A DNA stretch of 64,000 bases from Persicaria tinctoria. Its lineage: Eukaryota > Streptophyta > Magnoliopsida > Caryophyllales > Polygonaceae. Each line of letters begins with the position of its first letter. Positions within the stretch are counted from its first letter, which is position 1. Of the stretch, positions 11,592-23,091 are shown in pieces. The position numbers and the translations under genes are program-made. The DNA lies in assembly GCA_037127255.1 (NCBI GenBank), contig JBANSL010000007.1, forward strand, positions 65,627,538 through 65,691,537. Direction: 5' to 3'. The notes below the pieces were generated by a model. It searched no databases. It had not been told where the DNA came from and saw nothing but the letters and a program-made list of their open reading frames with translations.

Positions 11592-12841
11592 GTTGTAACG
11601 GCCCGGAATTATGATTCCCGTGTTACGTTTCGAGGGATGAAACCCCTCGTTGGGATCTTGCGCTCCGAGTACAAGTTGAAGGTTTGAAATCGAAGATGTG
11701 TAGTTTAAAGTGGGATTTCACACCCAAATTCGGAAGGTCCATTGGAGACCTCGGGGTAGACCCCTGTACCTGTCCTAAGTCTACAACGCGGAATATCCTT
11801 TATCATGCAAAGGGCATAAATTATGAAAATGATACAACCAGTGCCACGGTAGAGCCGGGTCAAAACGGAGTATAAGTAGGGAGAAATCCCAAAAGCATGA
11901 ATCTGGTGAAGTCAGGTTTCAAACACTCACTCACCGCCATATGAATAGACTCCGTCATAACAGCACAAAATCAAGCAGTGTATCGGGTACCTGAAACTAT
12001 ACCACCAAGTCAGGCTAAGAGTCCGCCCGCGGGTCCTCTGACCGCGCTGAGGACATATAATACGCCTATACCTAGAATAAAGGATGCCTTCATGCAGTAC
12101 TGGAATATTAACCACACTATCATGTTCCTAATTCATATGTGCAGAATATTAAGTAAGGCCTTAACAAAGAATACCAAGTGGTATATCCCTCTTCTACCAC
12201 CACCCCCCTTCCAGGTAGGGTGGAGACTGGCCAGTTCGATTCGATAGCATCTCAAATCTCATCATCATATCATATCTCATCATCATATCGTGGATCTTGC
12301 GAAAAGAAAATAATAATGCTGATAATAGTAAAGGTGTTCCAACGACCTTAATGGCTCAGAACGAACCCGATGGAGCTGGGCTGTCCTATGACCCTATCAA
12401 GGATTTCAGGACTCACATATAACGGTCGTTCTGTATTCAAACGCATACAGAATAAAAATGCTCATTCGTAAGTGCAATTCCTAAGCATGATACTACATGA
12501 CATGCTTTTATGCATATGCAGCACCTACATACTATATGACACATCAGGCAAGAGGTACTGGTTACTGAGTAAGCCCCGGAGGACTTACCGGGCTAGCAGA
12601 TCAGCAACAGAAGAATCCAGCACACAGTAGTCACAATCACAGAGTATCACCAAGTACATAATGGAATATACATAAGTCTACATCCAACTATTAAGCACGC
12701 AAGCAGACCTCAATCAATAGAACAAGTAACATATTATGAAAGTCATTTCATCGTATCATCCGCTCCCCAAGACCACATCGTTCTCCATAAATCATTCAAC
12801 CAATTCCGCATGTTCATATACATCATTTCCGCATATACCTC
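11592..12841 (-). repeat. Chromovirus (Tekay/Del-type) LTR fragment, minus strand
   Basis: On the minus strand it ends ...CCGGGCCGTTACA, like Tekay/Del LTRs. Reverse complement of 12060-12840 aligns in order with blocks at about 47950-48700 (ATGAGCATTT, GGAACACC-type block, AGTGGTATATCCCTCT seen as its complement). No coding DNA. The upstream part of the LTR is missing; it stops where an Athila LTR begins at 12842. Confidence 0.65.
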
Positions 12842-14285
12842 TGATAGCATCTATTTAGCAATGATTATAGGGCATGTTTGCATAAGGTTTAGGGCCTTTG
12901 AGTTAAGTATTATATATATTTTTGGCCCATTTTGGTTTAGTTTGGTGGAATCGGTGTGTACCGCTCGTTTGTTGTGATTTCAGGTGTCGTTGAGAGGTTT
13001 CAGTGCCAATAAGAGAGCTAAAGGAGAATGACGAGCTTCGAGGTTTCTTGGTACACTTAGAAGGCGTCAAAGATGAACTAGGATGGACATAATCAAAGAT
13101 ATAGAGCACGAAACTCGAGGCGCGCTTGGCAAGAGACGAGGAAGCAAGGAAAGGCAGACACTCCGCCGAGTGCCCTATACACTCGAGCAGTTACGGTCTC
13201 GAGTGGCCTCCAGTACTTTACAGAACCAAACACTCGGCCGAGGGCCTTTGACACTCGAGATGTGTTATGCCCAAGTGTCGTCCCCTAAACCGTTTTTCTT
13301 CCGTTTTTACTTTATTTTTATGGAGGGGGTATTTAAGGGACGTTTTTTAGAGAACCAGGGGACCGAAAAATCTGAAATTGTTGAGTGCTTTGAAGAACTT
13401 TGTGAGAACCCTAAGCGGAGATTGGAATCGTTTCAATTCAGAATTGGTACTTTTACTCTTATCTCTTGTTTGTCTTTGATTTCTATGCTTAGTCTAATTG
13501 AATTGAATATGAAAATCTCCATGCTAGGCTAGTTCTCCTTGTTCTAGGGTTAGGGGTAATCCCGACGATGCAGAAATAGACTTGCTCTTCATATCACCCG
13601 AATGATTTTTGAATTGTGATTTAATCCTATTGTACTTAATCTAATCGATGTGAATTGATTAGACCTGATTTAGGGTTTGAGATCGAAAGATGATAACCCT
13701 AAGTTGGAATTTAGATGGTGAATTGACACCGAAAGGTGATCTGATCCATCAGAGCTATAGGATTAAACCTAAAGTTTAATTGTGCGAAAGTGAATTAAGC
13801 TTTTTGAGGATCAATAGGTTGTCGTAGAAATCTTAGGTTGTATTGATATTGATCGAGACCGAAAGGAGATATTGATATGATTATCACCTAGATTCTAAGA
13901 GCTCAAGGGTTCTGAATTGGTTGCATGAGACCGAAAGGAGATTGTTATCTAATTCAGACACATTTGCATTGAGACCGAAAGCAGATTTGCAATTACATTA
14001 GATAACCTACCTTCACATAGAATTGGAAATGATTCGGGTGAGACTACATTTTATTCTATTGAGGATGCGTCGTTCGCAGAATCCCTAGCCCTGGAATGTC
14101 TCTCACATATATATTTCTCATCATTCTATTGTTATTTGTCACTTTTAATTACAATATATCTTAAATTGTCTGCTACTTTTGGGCTTGGTCAAACTGGTTT
14201 AAAGCTAATAATTGACACTCCACCAGTCCTTGTGATACGATACTTGAATACTACAATTGACACTGTATTCTTGCGGGGTTGGTTT
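12842..14285 (+). repeat. 5' LTR of Athila element E
   Basis: Starts TGATAGCATCTATTTAGC and matches the 3' LTR at 21831 base by base with scattered differences. A palindrome block with CACTCGGCCGAG lies at about 13135-13275, followed by TATTTAAG at 13330. The right end is uncertain (about 14285) because similarity between the copies continues past it, and no tRNA-Asp primer site is recognisable afterwards. Confidence 0.75.
13330..13337 (+). promoter_or_regulatory. Likely TATA box in LTR of element E
   Basis: TATTTAAG about 55 bases downstream of the CTCGGCCGAG block. The equivalent site in the 3' LTR is TATTTAAAG at 22319. Confidence 0.5.
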
Positions 14286-15456
14286 TAGCAACATCAACCT
14301 CAACGGTTCATCAAAATCATAAGACATAATTTGTGTGATATAAAATCCTACTAGATCGTCATAATTATCAACATTTAATCTCCTATAACAATTCATCACA
14401 AGTCATGCTATTAGTCATACATATCATACTGTTAGTCAAACGATCATATTATCATGCTAGTTAGTCATCGAATAAGTCTTATTCCCAAGTTAGTTTCAAA
14501 ACCGTTTCAAATCCCAGTTAAATAGTTAAGTATTCCGACCATTGAAAATACTCGCCAAATTCTCTTTTAAATTTATTTATTAGATTACTGTCCACCCTTG
14601 AAATTATTTTCCAAATTCTTTATAAATCTTTAAGTCCCAATAATATATTTTAAATCTCAAATAGTATTACATGATATTTTAAATACCATTTATTTAACAC
14701 GTTTACAAATTATTTCCAAATCCCCTAAAATCCCGATCATTTTTATTTAATAAATCAACCCTTATAATTCTTCCAAATTATAATAATTTATCTTTTAAAT
14801 CCTCAAATACTATTATAATATATTTTAATTATCGTTAATTAGTTAAATAATAAACGGATAACCCGAACCGAACCGAACCAAACCCGCTAATTAATCCCAA
14901 CCTGGTTATATAACAAATATATATATATATATAAAACTATGAAATGTTAGCAAGTTTTTTTTGGTAGCTCAAGACCTTGCTCCCGACGCCGCTCTGAAAA
15001 ATTAGGATTTGAAAATCCGAGCCTTTACATTTGTATAGAGAATTGATTTGCAATTGATGCAATAACTTGTTGTGCGTCTCGATTGTCTTTGTTGATTTCC
15101 TTTAAGCTTAATCGGTTATTGAATTGAATCTTGATAGTTTCAAGATTGTTTGATAATTAGGGTTTTCAAGGTCTGGTTGTCCTGTTAACTAGATTTGATA
15201 GGGAATTGGATTCAAAAGACCTAGTCTTTCCACAACAAAGTATTCAAGAGGAAGTTATCTTTTCGATATCAATGATCAATGAATAAAACCTGAGTGTTGA
15301 GATTGATTGACCTGAGCTATTCTCTCATATTTATTCACTTAATCTGTTTTACTTTATTGTTTTGCTTACTATTGTTTCTTAGTTAGTTAGTCCGAACCAT
15401 CGAAATCCCCCATTTGTGTTTCTTGTTCTTGTTGACACACTTGATTTGCATACAAA
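14286..15456 (+). other. Noncoding DNA between LTR and protease remnant, first copy
   Basis: AT-rich, without a supported gene. The later half (15000-15456) reads like the 3' half of another Athila LTR. The whole stretch recurs at about 29590-31782, there interrupted by a foldback element. Repeated CCGAACCGAACCGAACC lies near 14863-14880. Confidence 0.5.
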
Positions 15457-15985
15457 TCGTTGACTCTCTGTCAACCACCCTTTCCTCATGCCTTAAGATC
15501 TGATCGTAAGTGGGAAGATGTACAAATTCTTTATGACACCTTTACTCATTGTGAGGTAAATATTCCACTCTTTAATTTAATTAAGACTGTGCCTCGCTAT
15601 GTGAAATTTTTGAAAGAGTTATGCACGATGAAGCGCAAGAAAAGGATGAGAAATAAGGAAAAGGTAAGTTTAAGCCAAAATGTGTCTGCTTTGCTTCAGA
15701 AACGATTGCCTGAAAAATGCGGAGATCTAGTTATGTTTGTGCGATAGGTAATGCTAGCTTCACCAAAGCTATGTTAGACCTAGATTCTTAAATTAAAGTT
15801 ATGTCCTATAACTTATACATGTTTTTGGGTCTCAATTCATTATCTGAAACTGGTCTTACTATACAACTCGCTGATCGCTCTAGTATTAAGCCTAGAGGAG
15901 TTGTGGAAGATGTGTTGGTAAAGGTAAATGGTTTGATTTTTCCAGCTGATTTCTTCATTCTAGACATGGAACAAGGTACGCCTGA
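15457..15985 (+). pseudogene. Athila gag-protease junction remnant, first copy
   Basis: Two frames carry the end of gag (NIPLFNLIKTVPRYVKFLKE, then NVSALLQKRLPEKCGD) and the retropepsin-like region (IQLADRSSIKPRGVVEDVLV, PADFFILDM). The usual DLGAS active site is replaced by a sequence with TAA at 15789, so it is dead. At 15985 the frame jumps directly into an RT catalytic-box sequence: the end of protease and the N-terminal half of RT are missing. Confidence 0.8.
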
Positions 15986-18124
15986 TGTTTTCATGGATGA
16001 CTTTTCTGTGTATGGATATAATGGAAGTTTTCATGGATGGCCATTTTTTCTGATTTCATAGAGGACATAATGGATGTTTTCATGGATGACTTTTCTGTGT
16101 ATGGATCTTCTTTCGATAACTGTTTGTCTAACTTATCTCGAGTTTTGCAGCGTTGTGAAGAGGTCAACTTGGTTTTAAATTGGGAGAAATGCCATTTCAT
16201 GGTGAAGGAAGGGATTGTCTTAGGCCATCTAGTGTCAAATCGAGGTATCGAGGTGGATAAGGCTAAGATAGACTTGATTGAGAAATTGCCACCTCCTACA
16301 TCGGTTAAGGGAGTTAGGAGTTTTCTAGGTCATGCTGGGTTTTATAGGAGGTTTATTAAAGATTTTTCAAAGATTGCAAAACCTCTTACCAATTTACTTC
16401 TAAAGGATGTTGCGTTTAACTTTTCTCCAGAGTGCCATGAGTCTTTTTGCAAGATGAAGCAGGCGTTGATTTCAGCCCCCAAAATGCAATCGCCTGACTA
16501 GGATCTCCCTTTTGAGATCATGTGCGATGCCAGCGATCATGCAGTTGGGGCTGTTCTGGGCCAAAAGAAAGACAACAAGCTCCATGCAATCTATTATGCT
16601 AGCAGGACTTTGGATGAATCCCAGAGGAACTATGCTACCACCGAAAAAGAGTTGCTTGCTGTCGCCTTTGCTTTCGAAAAGTTTCGGTCATATTTGTTGG
16701 GTGCCAAAGTTATTGTGTATACTGATCATGCTGCGATCAGGTACTTGCTGCATAGGAAGGATGCTAAACCTCGTCTCATTCGATGGATCCTCAGGATCAC
16801 TGCTGAGATCTTGAATATCGCCACTTCTGAGGTACCATGGTATTCTGACTTCGTGAACTATATTGTTTGTCATGTGTTGCCTAGTGGTTTATTATTTTAG
16901 CAGAAGAAGAAGTTCATGTCAGATGTGAGACATTATTTCTGGAATGAGCCTTTTCTTTTCAAAAGGTGCGGTGATGGAGTCTATCGGCGTTGCATTCCAG
17001 AAGAGGAGGTGGAGAGTGTCATACACCACTTTCATTCTCTCCCTTGTGGTGGTCATATGAGCTCTTCAAAAACCGCCACCAAGATACTACAATCTGGATT
17101 TTTCTGGCCTTCTTTGTTCATAGATGTTCACCGTTTCATTGTTTCTTGTGATGCTTGTCAGAGAACAGGAAACATTTCTAGAAGGAACGAGATGCCATTG
17201 AACACCGTACAAGAGGTGGAAATTTTTGATGTATGGGGAATCGACTTCATGGGTCCCTTCCCTCCATCTTGCAATAACAAGTACATCTTGGTGGCGGTAG
17301 ATTACGTTTCAAAGTGGGTGGAAGCCATTACGTCTCCAATGAATGACTCAAGAGTGGTCTCTAGATTCTTCAACAAGGTAATCTTCCCTAGATTTGGTAC
17401 TCCGCGAGTTGTCATTAGTGATGGGGGTTCCCATTTTATTGAGAAGAATTTTAAGGCACTTTTGAGCAAGTATGGGGTGACCCAAAAGGTGGCGACACCA
17501 TACCATTCGTAGACTAGTGGTCAGGTTGAGGTGTCTAATAGGCAGATTAAAAGCATCTTGGAAAAGACCGTGTCCCGATCTCGCAAGGATTGGGCAAAGA
17601 AGCTAGACAATGCACTTTGGGCCTATAGAACGGCATACAAGACTCTGATAGGTACTACGCCCTACAGACTAGTATATGGGAAGTCTTGTCATCTTCCTGT
17701 GGAGCTTGAACACAAGGCCTATTGGGCAATCAAGTTGTTCAATTTTGATATGAAGGAGGCCGGTGAGAAGAGGAATCTGCAACTTTAGGAGCTTGAGGAA
17801 TTGAGGCTAGATGCATATGAGAACGCCGAGATTTACAAGGAGAGAACCAAGAAATGGCATGACATGCATATTATCCCCAAGACTTTCAAGATTGGTGATC
17901 TTGTGTTGCTTTCTAACTCTAGATTGAAGCTTTTTCCTGGCAAGCTAAAATCTAAGTGGGGAGGTCCATTTGAGGTGAAGAAGGTATACCCTCATGGAGC
18001 GATCGATGTATTGAGTGAAAAGACCGGTGAGTTCAAAGTTAATGGGCAAAGGTTGAAGAAGTACTTCGTCGGACATCCGATTGAGAAGGTGGTTTCCATT
18101 GGCCTTCTTGATCCGATTACTTGA
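15986..18124 (+). pseudogene. Athila pol remnant of element E: RT palm, RNase H, integrase
   Basis: RT starts only at the catalytic box. VFMDDFSVYG occurs at 15987 and again at 16074, a short tandem duplication at the deletion junction. RT thumb (GHAGFYRRFIKDFSK) follows, then RNase H with [13 protein letters not shown] and [11 protein letters not shown]; its C-terminal third is deleted after about 16790. Integrase (16916-18124) has CDACQRTGN and the acidic triad in [15 protein letters not shown] and GQVEVSNRQ. In-frame stops lie at 16499, 16898, 17510 and 17787. A C-terminal [17 protein letters not shown] segment is typical for Athila integrase. Inactive, but less decayed than the pol at 4359-7101. 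Confidence 0.9.
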
Positions 18125-18156
18125 AATGAATGGAAGGTCGGCTTCAGACAAGAAAC

Positions 18157-18188
18157 CAGCGCTTCTCGGGAGGCAACCCGAGGTAAGT
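18157..18188 (+). other. Post-pol hairpin and splice-donor-like sequence (element E)
   Basis: GCGCTT then CTCGGGAGGCAACCCGAG (18165-18182), followed by GTAAGT. Compared with the copies at 7144 and 32908 one T-A pair has become C-G, keeping the stem paired. Confidence 0.75.
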
Positions 18189-18230
18189 ATTTTTAATTTC
18201 TTCTCTTTTTCTAATGTTTAAAAAAAAAGG

Positions 18231-18297
18231 CCCGAGTGGTATTTCCGAAGAAAGACCGCCACTCGGCCGAGTGGTTATTCCACTCGGTCGAGTGGGA
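18231..18297 (+). repeat. Palindrome block between pol and env (element E)
   Basis: CCACTCGGCCGAGTGG and CCACTCGGTCGAGTGG, preceded by CCCGAGTGG. The symmetric outer bases (C...G) match the CACTCGGCCGAG form in the LTR of the same element and differ from the A...T form of element C. Confidence 0.8.
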
Positions 18298-19256
18298 TCT
18301 GCCAGAGATTAAAAAAAAATCAGTTTTAATCTGTTTTTTTTTCTTTTCTCGCGTTTCTTCTTTCCTTCTCCTCTCTATCTCACTCGGCCGCGGTCTCTCT
18401 CACTCGACCCCTTCTGCTCGTCTCTCCTTCTCTCACTCACTCGCCCTCTCACTCTCACCCGCCCCACTTGCCTGCGCCACCACCCCTCCACCAGCGCACC
18501 GGCCAGCCCAGCAGCGCACTTGTGGCCGCCACCAGCCGCCGCCCTCATGCCCAGCAACAGCAGCCCGCCTCACTTCTTCTTCTCCTCTTTCTTCCATTCC
18601 TAATGTCTTTTCCCCTCTTTTCCTTCAAGAACTTGGTAAGTTTCCTCCTCTTCTAATCTCTTTTGCTCAGATTCGATTACCTCTTCAACTAGTTTGAGAT
18701 TTGAGTGGTTGTTTTGAGGAATTGAAATTGTTAGGGTTTGTAGAGATTGAATTGGGGGAAATTGGGGTTTTGAGGATTGAATGGGTTTATAAGTGAGTTT
18801 GTGCTTGTGCATCTCTTGAGTTTGTTTGTTAATGGTTAATGCGGAAATGTGGTTGAATATGGTTGAATTTTGATGAATGTGATTGAACTTGATTGTGGTG
18901 GTTAGGGATATGTTGTTGAATTTGTGCAAGTCTTGTGTGCATTCCAATGAATCTTGTAGCTTGCTTGAATTTTATTGAGCTTGATGGTGTTTTTAGGGTG
19001 ATTTTGTACCCATGGTTTACTTGAAATTCTTGTTATGGGGTAAGTGTGCATAAATTCATGATTTCTTATTGGAATTGGGGGTGTCTATTTGTTGGAGCTT
19101 TGTGCATGGACCCTTATTTGACCATATATATGTTGATGCAAGTGTTCTAAGTATGTGGTGATAGTGTGTGCTTGTTTATACCTAGTTGTTAACCCCTTGG
19201 TGTTGCTACTTGTGTAATGTGGTTGTGGTTTGTTTGCTCTGCTATAGGTACTTTCA
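18298..19256 (+). promoter_or_regulatory. Leader-like region with putative intron before env (element E)
   Basis: A T-rich stretch, then a CT-rich leader (18340-18630), then ACTTGGTAAGTTTCC with a consensus splice donor at 18636, and CTGCTATAG as a good acceptor ending at 19247, nine bases before the ATG at 19257. The 612-base interval is T/G-rich without coding potential. It has the layout of a 5' UTR with one intron; expression is not shown by sequence alone. Confidence 0.4.
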
Positions 19257-20459
19257 ATGGGAGACCCACCACTCATCCGTTTGACCACATCCGAGCAGAG
19301 GAAGCTTTATGCCAAAGTGCAGAAAAGAGATGTACGCTCAACTCAGTTCATGAACACTAGAGTCCTGAAGAGTTTTGGTCTACTAGAGGATATGATTTTT
19401 CTTGTCAACAAGCTCTCTCTTCGAGCTATTTGGGATTGTCGGTTGCCTTCCTGCCCTCAACTGATTAGGGAGTTGGTGTGCACATTCAAGTATAACACGG
19501 ACAAGGTGACATTCCTGTTGGGGAATAAGAATCACACACTCACCTTGGAGCAATTCTGCACTGTCTTCGGCATCCCTAACACCGGTGAGACGTCTACTTT
19601 GGGGCAGGGAGAGAGGGACCGCTTCTGGTATCAGCTAACGCACGAATCTGGCTATCGTGCCGATAGGGCTAAGAGTTCTTCCTGTTTACATCTGGCTATC
19701 CGCTTGTTCCACCGCTTTCTCATGAGTACAGTCATTGCTCGAGAGGGAAGTCAAGAGTGCTTGGGGGCACTTGACCTGCGAACCTTGTATGGCGCCCTCA
19801 GCGACCGACCTGTCAATATGGGGCATATAATGGCGACGCGGTGGGAGAAGGTGGCGAGAGGTTCATCCGCTATCTCTATTGGGGCAATGGTTTCCATGCT
19901 TGCTAGTGCCGTCAATATCGACATCTCCATCTATCAGCAGATCACCCCTCAGATCGAGTGGTCTCATGAGGAGCTAGAGCGCTGTCAGATTCTTGTGTTC
20001 AATGGGGAGCAAGCCTTCTGCAAGGATAGGTCTACGACGAAGCGCCATTTACCGCTCCCCCTTCCACCGCACCCGATGGTCCAGAATGCACACAATTGGT
20101 ATGACGGGATTTCGACCCACTTGGATACTCTCTACGGTGCTGCAGCTGCGCACCCTTCTGATGTTGCTGGGCCCTCTAGGACCTCTCGTGCCCCCAATGC
20201 TGCTGATTACATGGATGGTGCGCCGAGCGATCCTCCTCAGTTAACCAGCGATAGAGCTTATTTCGATTACCAATTCGGCCAGCTGCGATCTTACTTCGAT
20301 AGGCGCTTTGATGCTATCGACACCCAGCTACACAACTTGCAGTCTCGACAAGAAGAGGAGCATCAAGAGGACTCTGAAGAGGAAGAGGAGGAAGAGCAGA
20401 ACGACTCAGATGATGAGGTTGCTGATGACTCGGTTGAGGGCGAGTCGGATACTTTCTAG
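19257..20459 (+). CDS. ATHILA ORF1-type env-position protein (element E), open frame
   Basis: An uninterrupted 400-codon frame in the env position after integrase. The N-terminal half has FGLLEDMIFLVNK, LVCTFKYNTDKVTFLLGNKN and FGIPNTGE, matching the layout of PF03078-type proteins: an alpha/beta segment, then LAIRLFHRFLMSTVIAREG. Low-complexity proline- and alanine-containing linkers follow, then FDYQFGQLRSYFDRRFDAID, likely coiled coil, and a C-terminal acidic tail (about residues 360-400). The ATG follows a good splice acceptor. The frame is intact although pol of the same element is full of stops. No signal peptide is apparent. The protein's role is unknown. Confidence 0.75.
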   Translation: MGDPPLIRLTTSEQRKLYAKVQKRDVRSTQFMNTRVLKSFGLLEDMIFLVNKLSLRAIWDCRLPSCPQLIRELVCTFKYNTDKVTFLLGNKNHTLTLEQFCTVFGIPNTGETSTLGQGERDRFWYQLTHESGYRADRAKSSSCLHLAIRLFHRFLMSTVIAREGSQECLGALDLRTLYGALSDRPVNMGHIMATRWEKVARGSSAISIGAMVSMLASAVNIDISIYQQITPQIEWSHEELERCQILVFNGEQAFCKDRSTTKRHLPLPLPPHPMVQNAHNWYDGISTHLDTLYGAAAAHPSDVAGPSRTSRAPNAADYMDGAPSDPPQLTSDRAYFDYQFGQLRSYFDRRFDAIDTQLHNLQSRQEEEHQEDSEEEEEEEQNDSDDEVADDSVEGESDTF

Positions 20460-20521
20460 ACACTTGCCCTCCACGCTAATCACCAAATTGTGAGTACCCT
20501 ATCTCATTTTACTTTTTGTGG

Positions 20522-20565
20522 TCTCATTGAGGACAATGTTTCATTTATGTATGGGGTGGGGTGAA
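20522..20565 (+). other. Post-env AGGA-loop hairpin and purine tract (element E)
   Basis: CATTGAGGACAATG: 5-bp stem around AGGA, followed by ATGTATGGGGTGGGGTG. Same position relative to the env-like frame as at 9388 and 42775. Confidence 0.6.
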
Positions 20566-21145
20566 CTTCACATTTGGTGTACTATTTGTGTCTTTTTCCT
20601 TTTGTTTTTCCTTTCTATTTAGAGTCTGCACTTTTATTATTATTGTATTTATCATGTGTATATCTTGTGTCATGTATATAATTTTTATCATGGGTCATGA
20701 GTCTTGCTTCTTTTGATTTGATTCTGGAATGTTGTGGTGGTTGGAATATTTGATGATTGCTTGAGCATTGAGTTGCTGCCTTATTTGACTAGATAACATG
20801 TATATCCTCTTGCTCACTTATGTGTATATCTCACCTCATTCTTGGATACTCAAGCTTGTCACCGCATTATTGGGTTTATGTGCACAAATTGAAATATGAT
20901 TGAGGCAGTTTGTCAGCCCATTTATCTTTATCTCCCTTACATTTGACCATCTACTTGAAGCCTTCTGAGCCTTAGAAGCTTGTTTCTTTGGTAGCTCCAC
21001 AAGATTTTCATAGCCCGCTATTTGCCTTTACCCAATCCGGGATTTTGGGTCATGATAGTGTGTTTTGTTGTGTGGATGTGCTTCAAGTATGAGATGATTT
21101 CTCTTGATTGTGATTGAAAAAAAGAAAGAGAAAAAAGTCTTGGGA

Positions 21146-21171
21146 TAAGAGGAGGATAAAATTCACTCTTG
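21146..21171 (+). other. Fixed-loop hairpin, first copy in element E
   Basis: TAAGAG, loop GAGGATAAAATTCA, CTCTTG: five Watson-Crick pairs plus one T-G pair. It is followed by TGCAAAAGTCGAGAAAGAAA, almost the same trailer as in element C. Confidence 0.65.
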
Positions 21172-21215
21172 TGCAAAAGTCGAGAAAGAAACAATACGGT
21201 TAGTAACCGATCCTG

Positions 21216-21241
21216 CTTGTGGAGAATAAAATTCACAAAAG
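21216..21241 (+). other. Fixed-loop hairpin, second copy in element E
   Basis: CTTGTG, loop GAGAATAAAATTCA, CAAAAG: five of six pairs. It lies 70 bases after the first copy, so the motif is duplicated in this element. Confidence 0.6.
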
Positions 21242-21792
21242 GAGGAAGAAGTGCAAAGTGAGATGGTCAAGACACTTAGTAACCGGGTGCATTCATCACA
21301 AATGTTTGTATTCGCGTAAAACGGTGTCGAGACTAGAGAGTGAAGAAAAAAAAATCTTGAAAAAAAAAAAGAAGAAAAAGAAAGAAAAACAAATTTTTTG
21401 GTGTGGTTGACAAAAGGGAAGATGAAAAAGTTGTTGTGATGGAGCTTGTTTGATGGATTGGTATGAATTTGATTCTTTGAAGTTGGTGTTTCTTCTGCTT
21501 GTTCTCGCATGATCCTTTTTCCCGGATTTTAGCACCAAATGACCTAAATGTTTCCATACCTAACTCTTTCTGTCTTAGGCCCATCATAACCTTATAAAGT
21601 CCTCATGATTTCTTTGTGTGCACAATTCCAAGCGTTGGAGATTTATGAGATCGTTCAAGCTTTGTGGATGATGAGTTTTGAGGTTGAGATTAGAAGAGCT
21701 AGTCAAGCTTGGTTGTTGGCTATGATATGCTAGGATGGCATTCGTCGAATATTTTGAAATAGTCGATGCTATTTTGTGATTATTGTCTTAGT

Positions 21793-21830
21793 CTTGCTTG
21801 GGGACAAGCAAGGTTAAGTATGGGGTATTT
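21793..21830 (+). other. Hairpin and polypurine tract before 3' LTR (element E)
   Basis: CTTGCTTGGGGACAAGCAAG is an 8-bp stem with GGGA loop, followed by TTAAGTATGGGGTATTT and the LTR start TGATAGCATC at 21831. Confidence 0.75.
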
Positions 21831-23091
21831 TGATAGCATCTATTTAGCAATGATTATAGGGCATGTTTGCATCGGGTTGAGGGCCTTTGAGTTAAGTATT
21901 ATATATATTTTTGGACCATTTTGGTTTAGTTTGGTGGAATCGGTGTCTACCGCTTGTTTGTTGTGATTTCAGGTGTTGTTGAGCGGTTTCGGTGCCAATA
22001 AGAGAGCTAAAGGAGAATGACGAGCTTCGAGGTTTCTTGGTACACTTAGAAGGCGTCAAAGATGAACTAGGAGGGACGAAATCAAGGATGTGGAGCACGA
22101 AAATAGAGGTGCGCTTGGCAAGAGCCGAGGAAGCAAGGAAAGGCAGACACTGGGCCGAGTGCCCTATACACTCGAGCAGTTACGGTCTCAAGTGGCCTCC
22201 AGTACTTTACAAAACTAAACACTCGACCGAGGGCCTTTGACACTCGAGATGTGTTATGCCCGAGTGTTGTCCCCTGAACCGTTTTTCTTCCGTTTTTAAT
22301 TTATTTTTATGGAGGGGGTATTTAAAGGACGTTTTTTAGAGAACCAGAGGACCGAAAAATCTGACATTGTTGAGTGCTTTGAAGAACTTTGTGAGAACCC
22401 TAAGCGGAGATTGGAATCGTTTCAATTTAGAATTGGTACTTTTACTCTTATCTCTTGTTTGTCTTTGATTTCTATGCTTAGTCTAATTGAATTGAAAATG
22501 AAAATCTCCATGCTAGGCTAGTTCTCCTTGTTCTAGGGTTAGGGATAATCCCGACGATGCAGAAATAGACTTGCTCTTCATATCGCCCGAATGATTTTTG
22601 AATTGTGATTTAATCCTATTGTACTTAATCTAATAGATGTGAATTGATTAGACCTGATTTAGGGTTTGAGATCGAAAGAAGATAACCCTAAGTTGGAATT
22701 TAGATGGTGAATTGACACCGAAAGGTGATCTGATCCATCAGAGCTATAGGATTAAACCTAAAGTTTAATTGTGCGAAAGTGAATTAAGCTTTTTGAGGAT
22801 CAATAGGTTGTCGTAGAAATCTTAGTTTGTATTGATATTGATCGAGACCGAAAGGAGATATTGATATGATTTTCACCTAGATTCTAAGAGCTCAAGGGTT
22901 CTGAATTGGTTGCATGAGACCGAAAGGAGATTGTTATCCAATTCAGACACATTTGCATTGAGACCGAAAGGAGATTTGCAGTTACATTAGATAACCTACC
23001 TTCACATAGAATTGGAAATGATTCGGGTGAGACTACATTTTATTCTATTGAGGATGCATCGTTCGCAGAATCCCTAGCCCTGGAATGTCTC
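21831..23091 (+). repeat. 3' LTR of element E, part left of the inserted element
   Basis: Matches 12842-14091. The LTR is interrupted after GTCTC (23087-23091) by the element at 23092-29393 and resumes at 29394 with a second GTCTC. The uninterrupted sequence is seen in the 5' LTR at about 14086. Confidence 0.85.

Larger units (their letters stand above)
20566..21794 (+). other. 3' noncoding region of element E
   Basis: About 1.2 kb without a supported gene. It contains two copies of the fixed-loop hairpin (21146-21171 with loop GAGGATAAAATTCA, 21216-21241 with loop GAGAATAAAATTCA), A-rich tracts around 21340-21390, and the block CCCGGATTTTAGCACCAAAT at 21521-21540. Confidence 0.6.

Noticed and set aside
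12842..23091. A tRNA-Asp primer site after the 5' LTR of element E
   Set aside because: I looked for TGGCGCCGTTGCCGGGG after about 14285 and found no acceptable match; the region seems rearranged.
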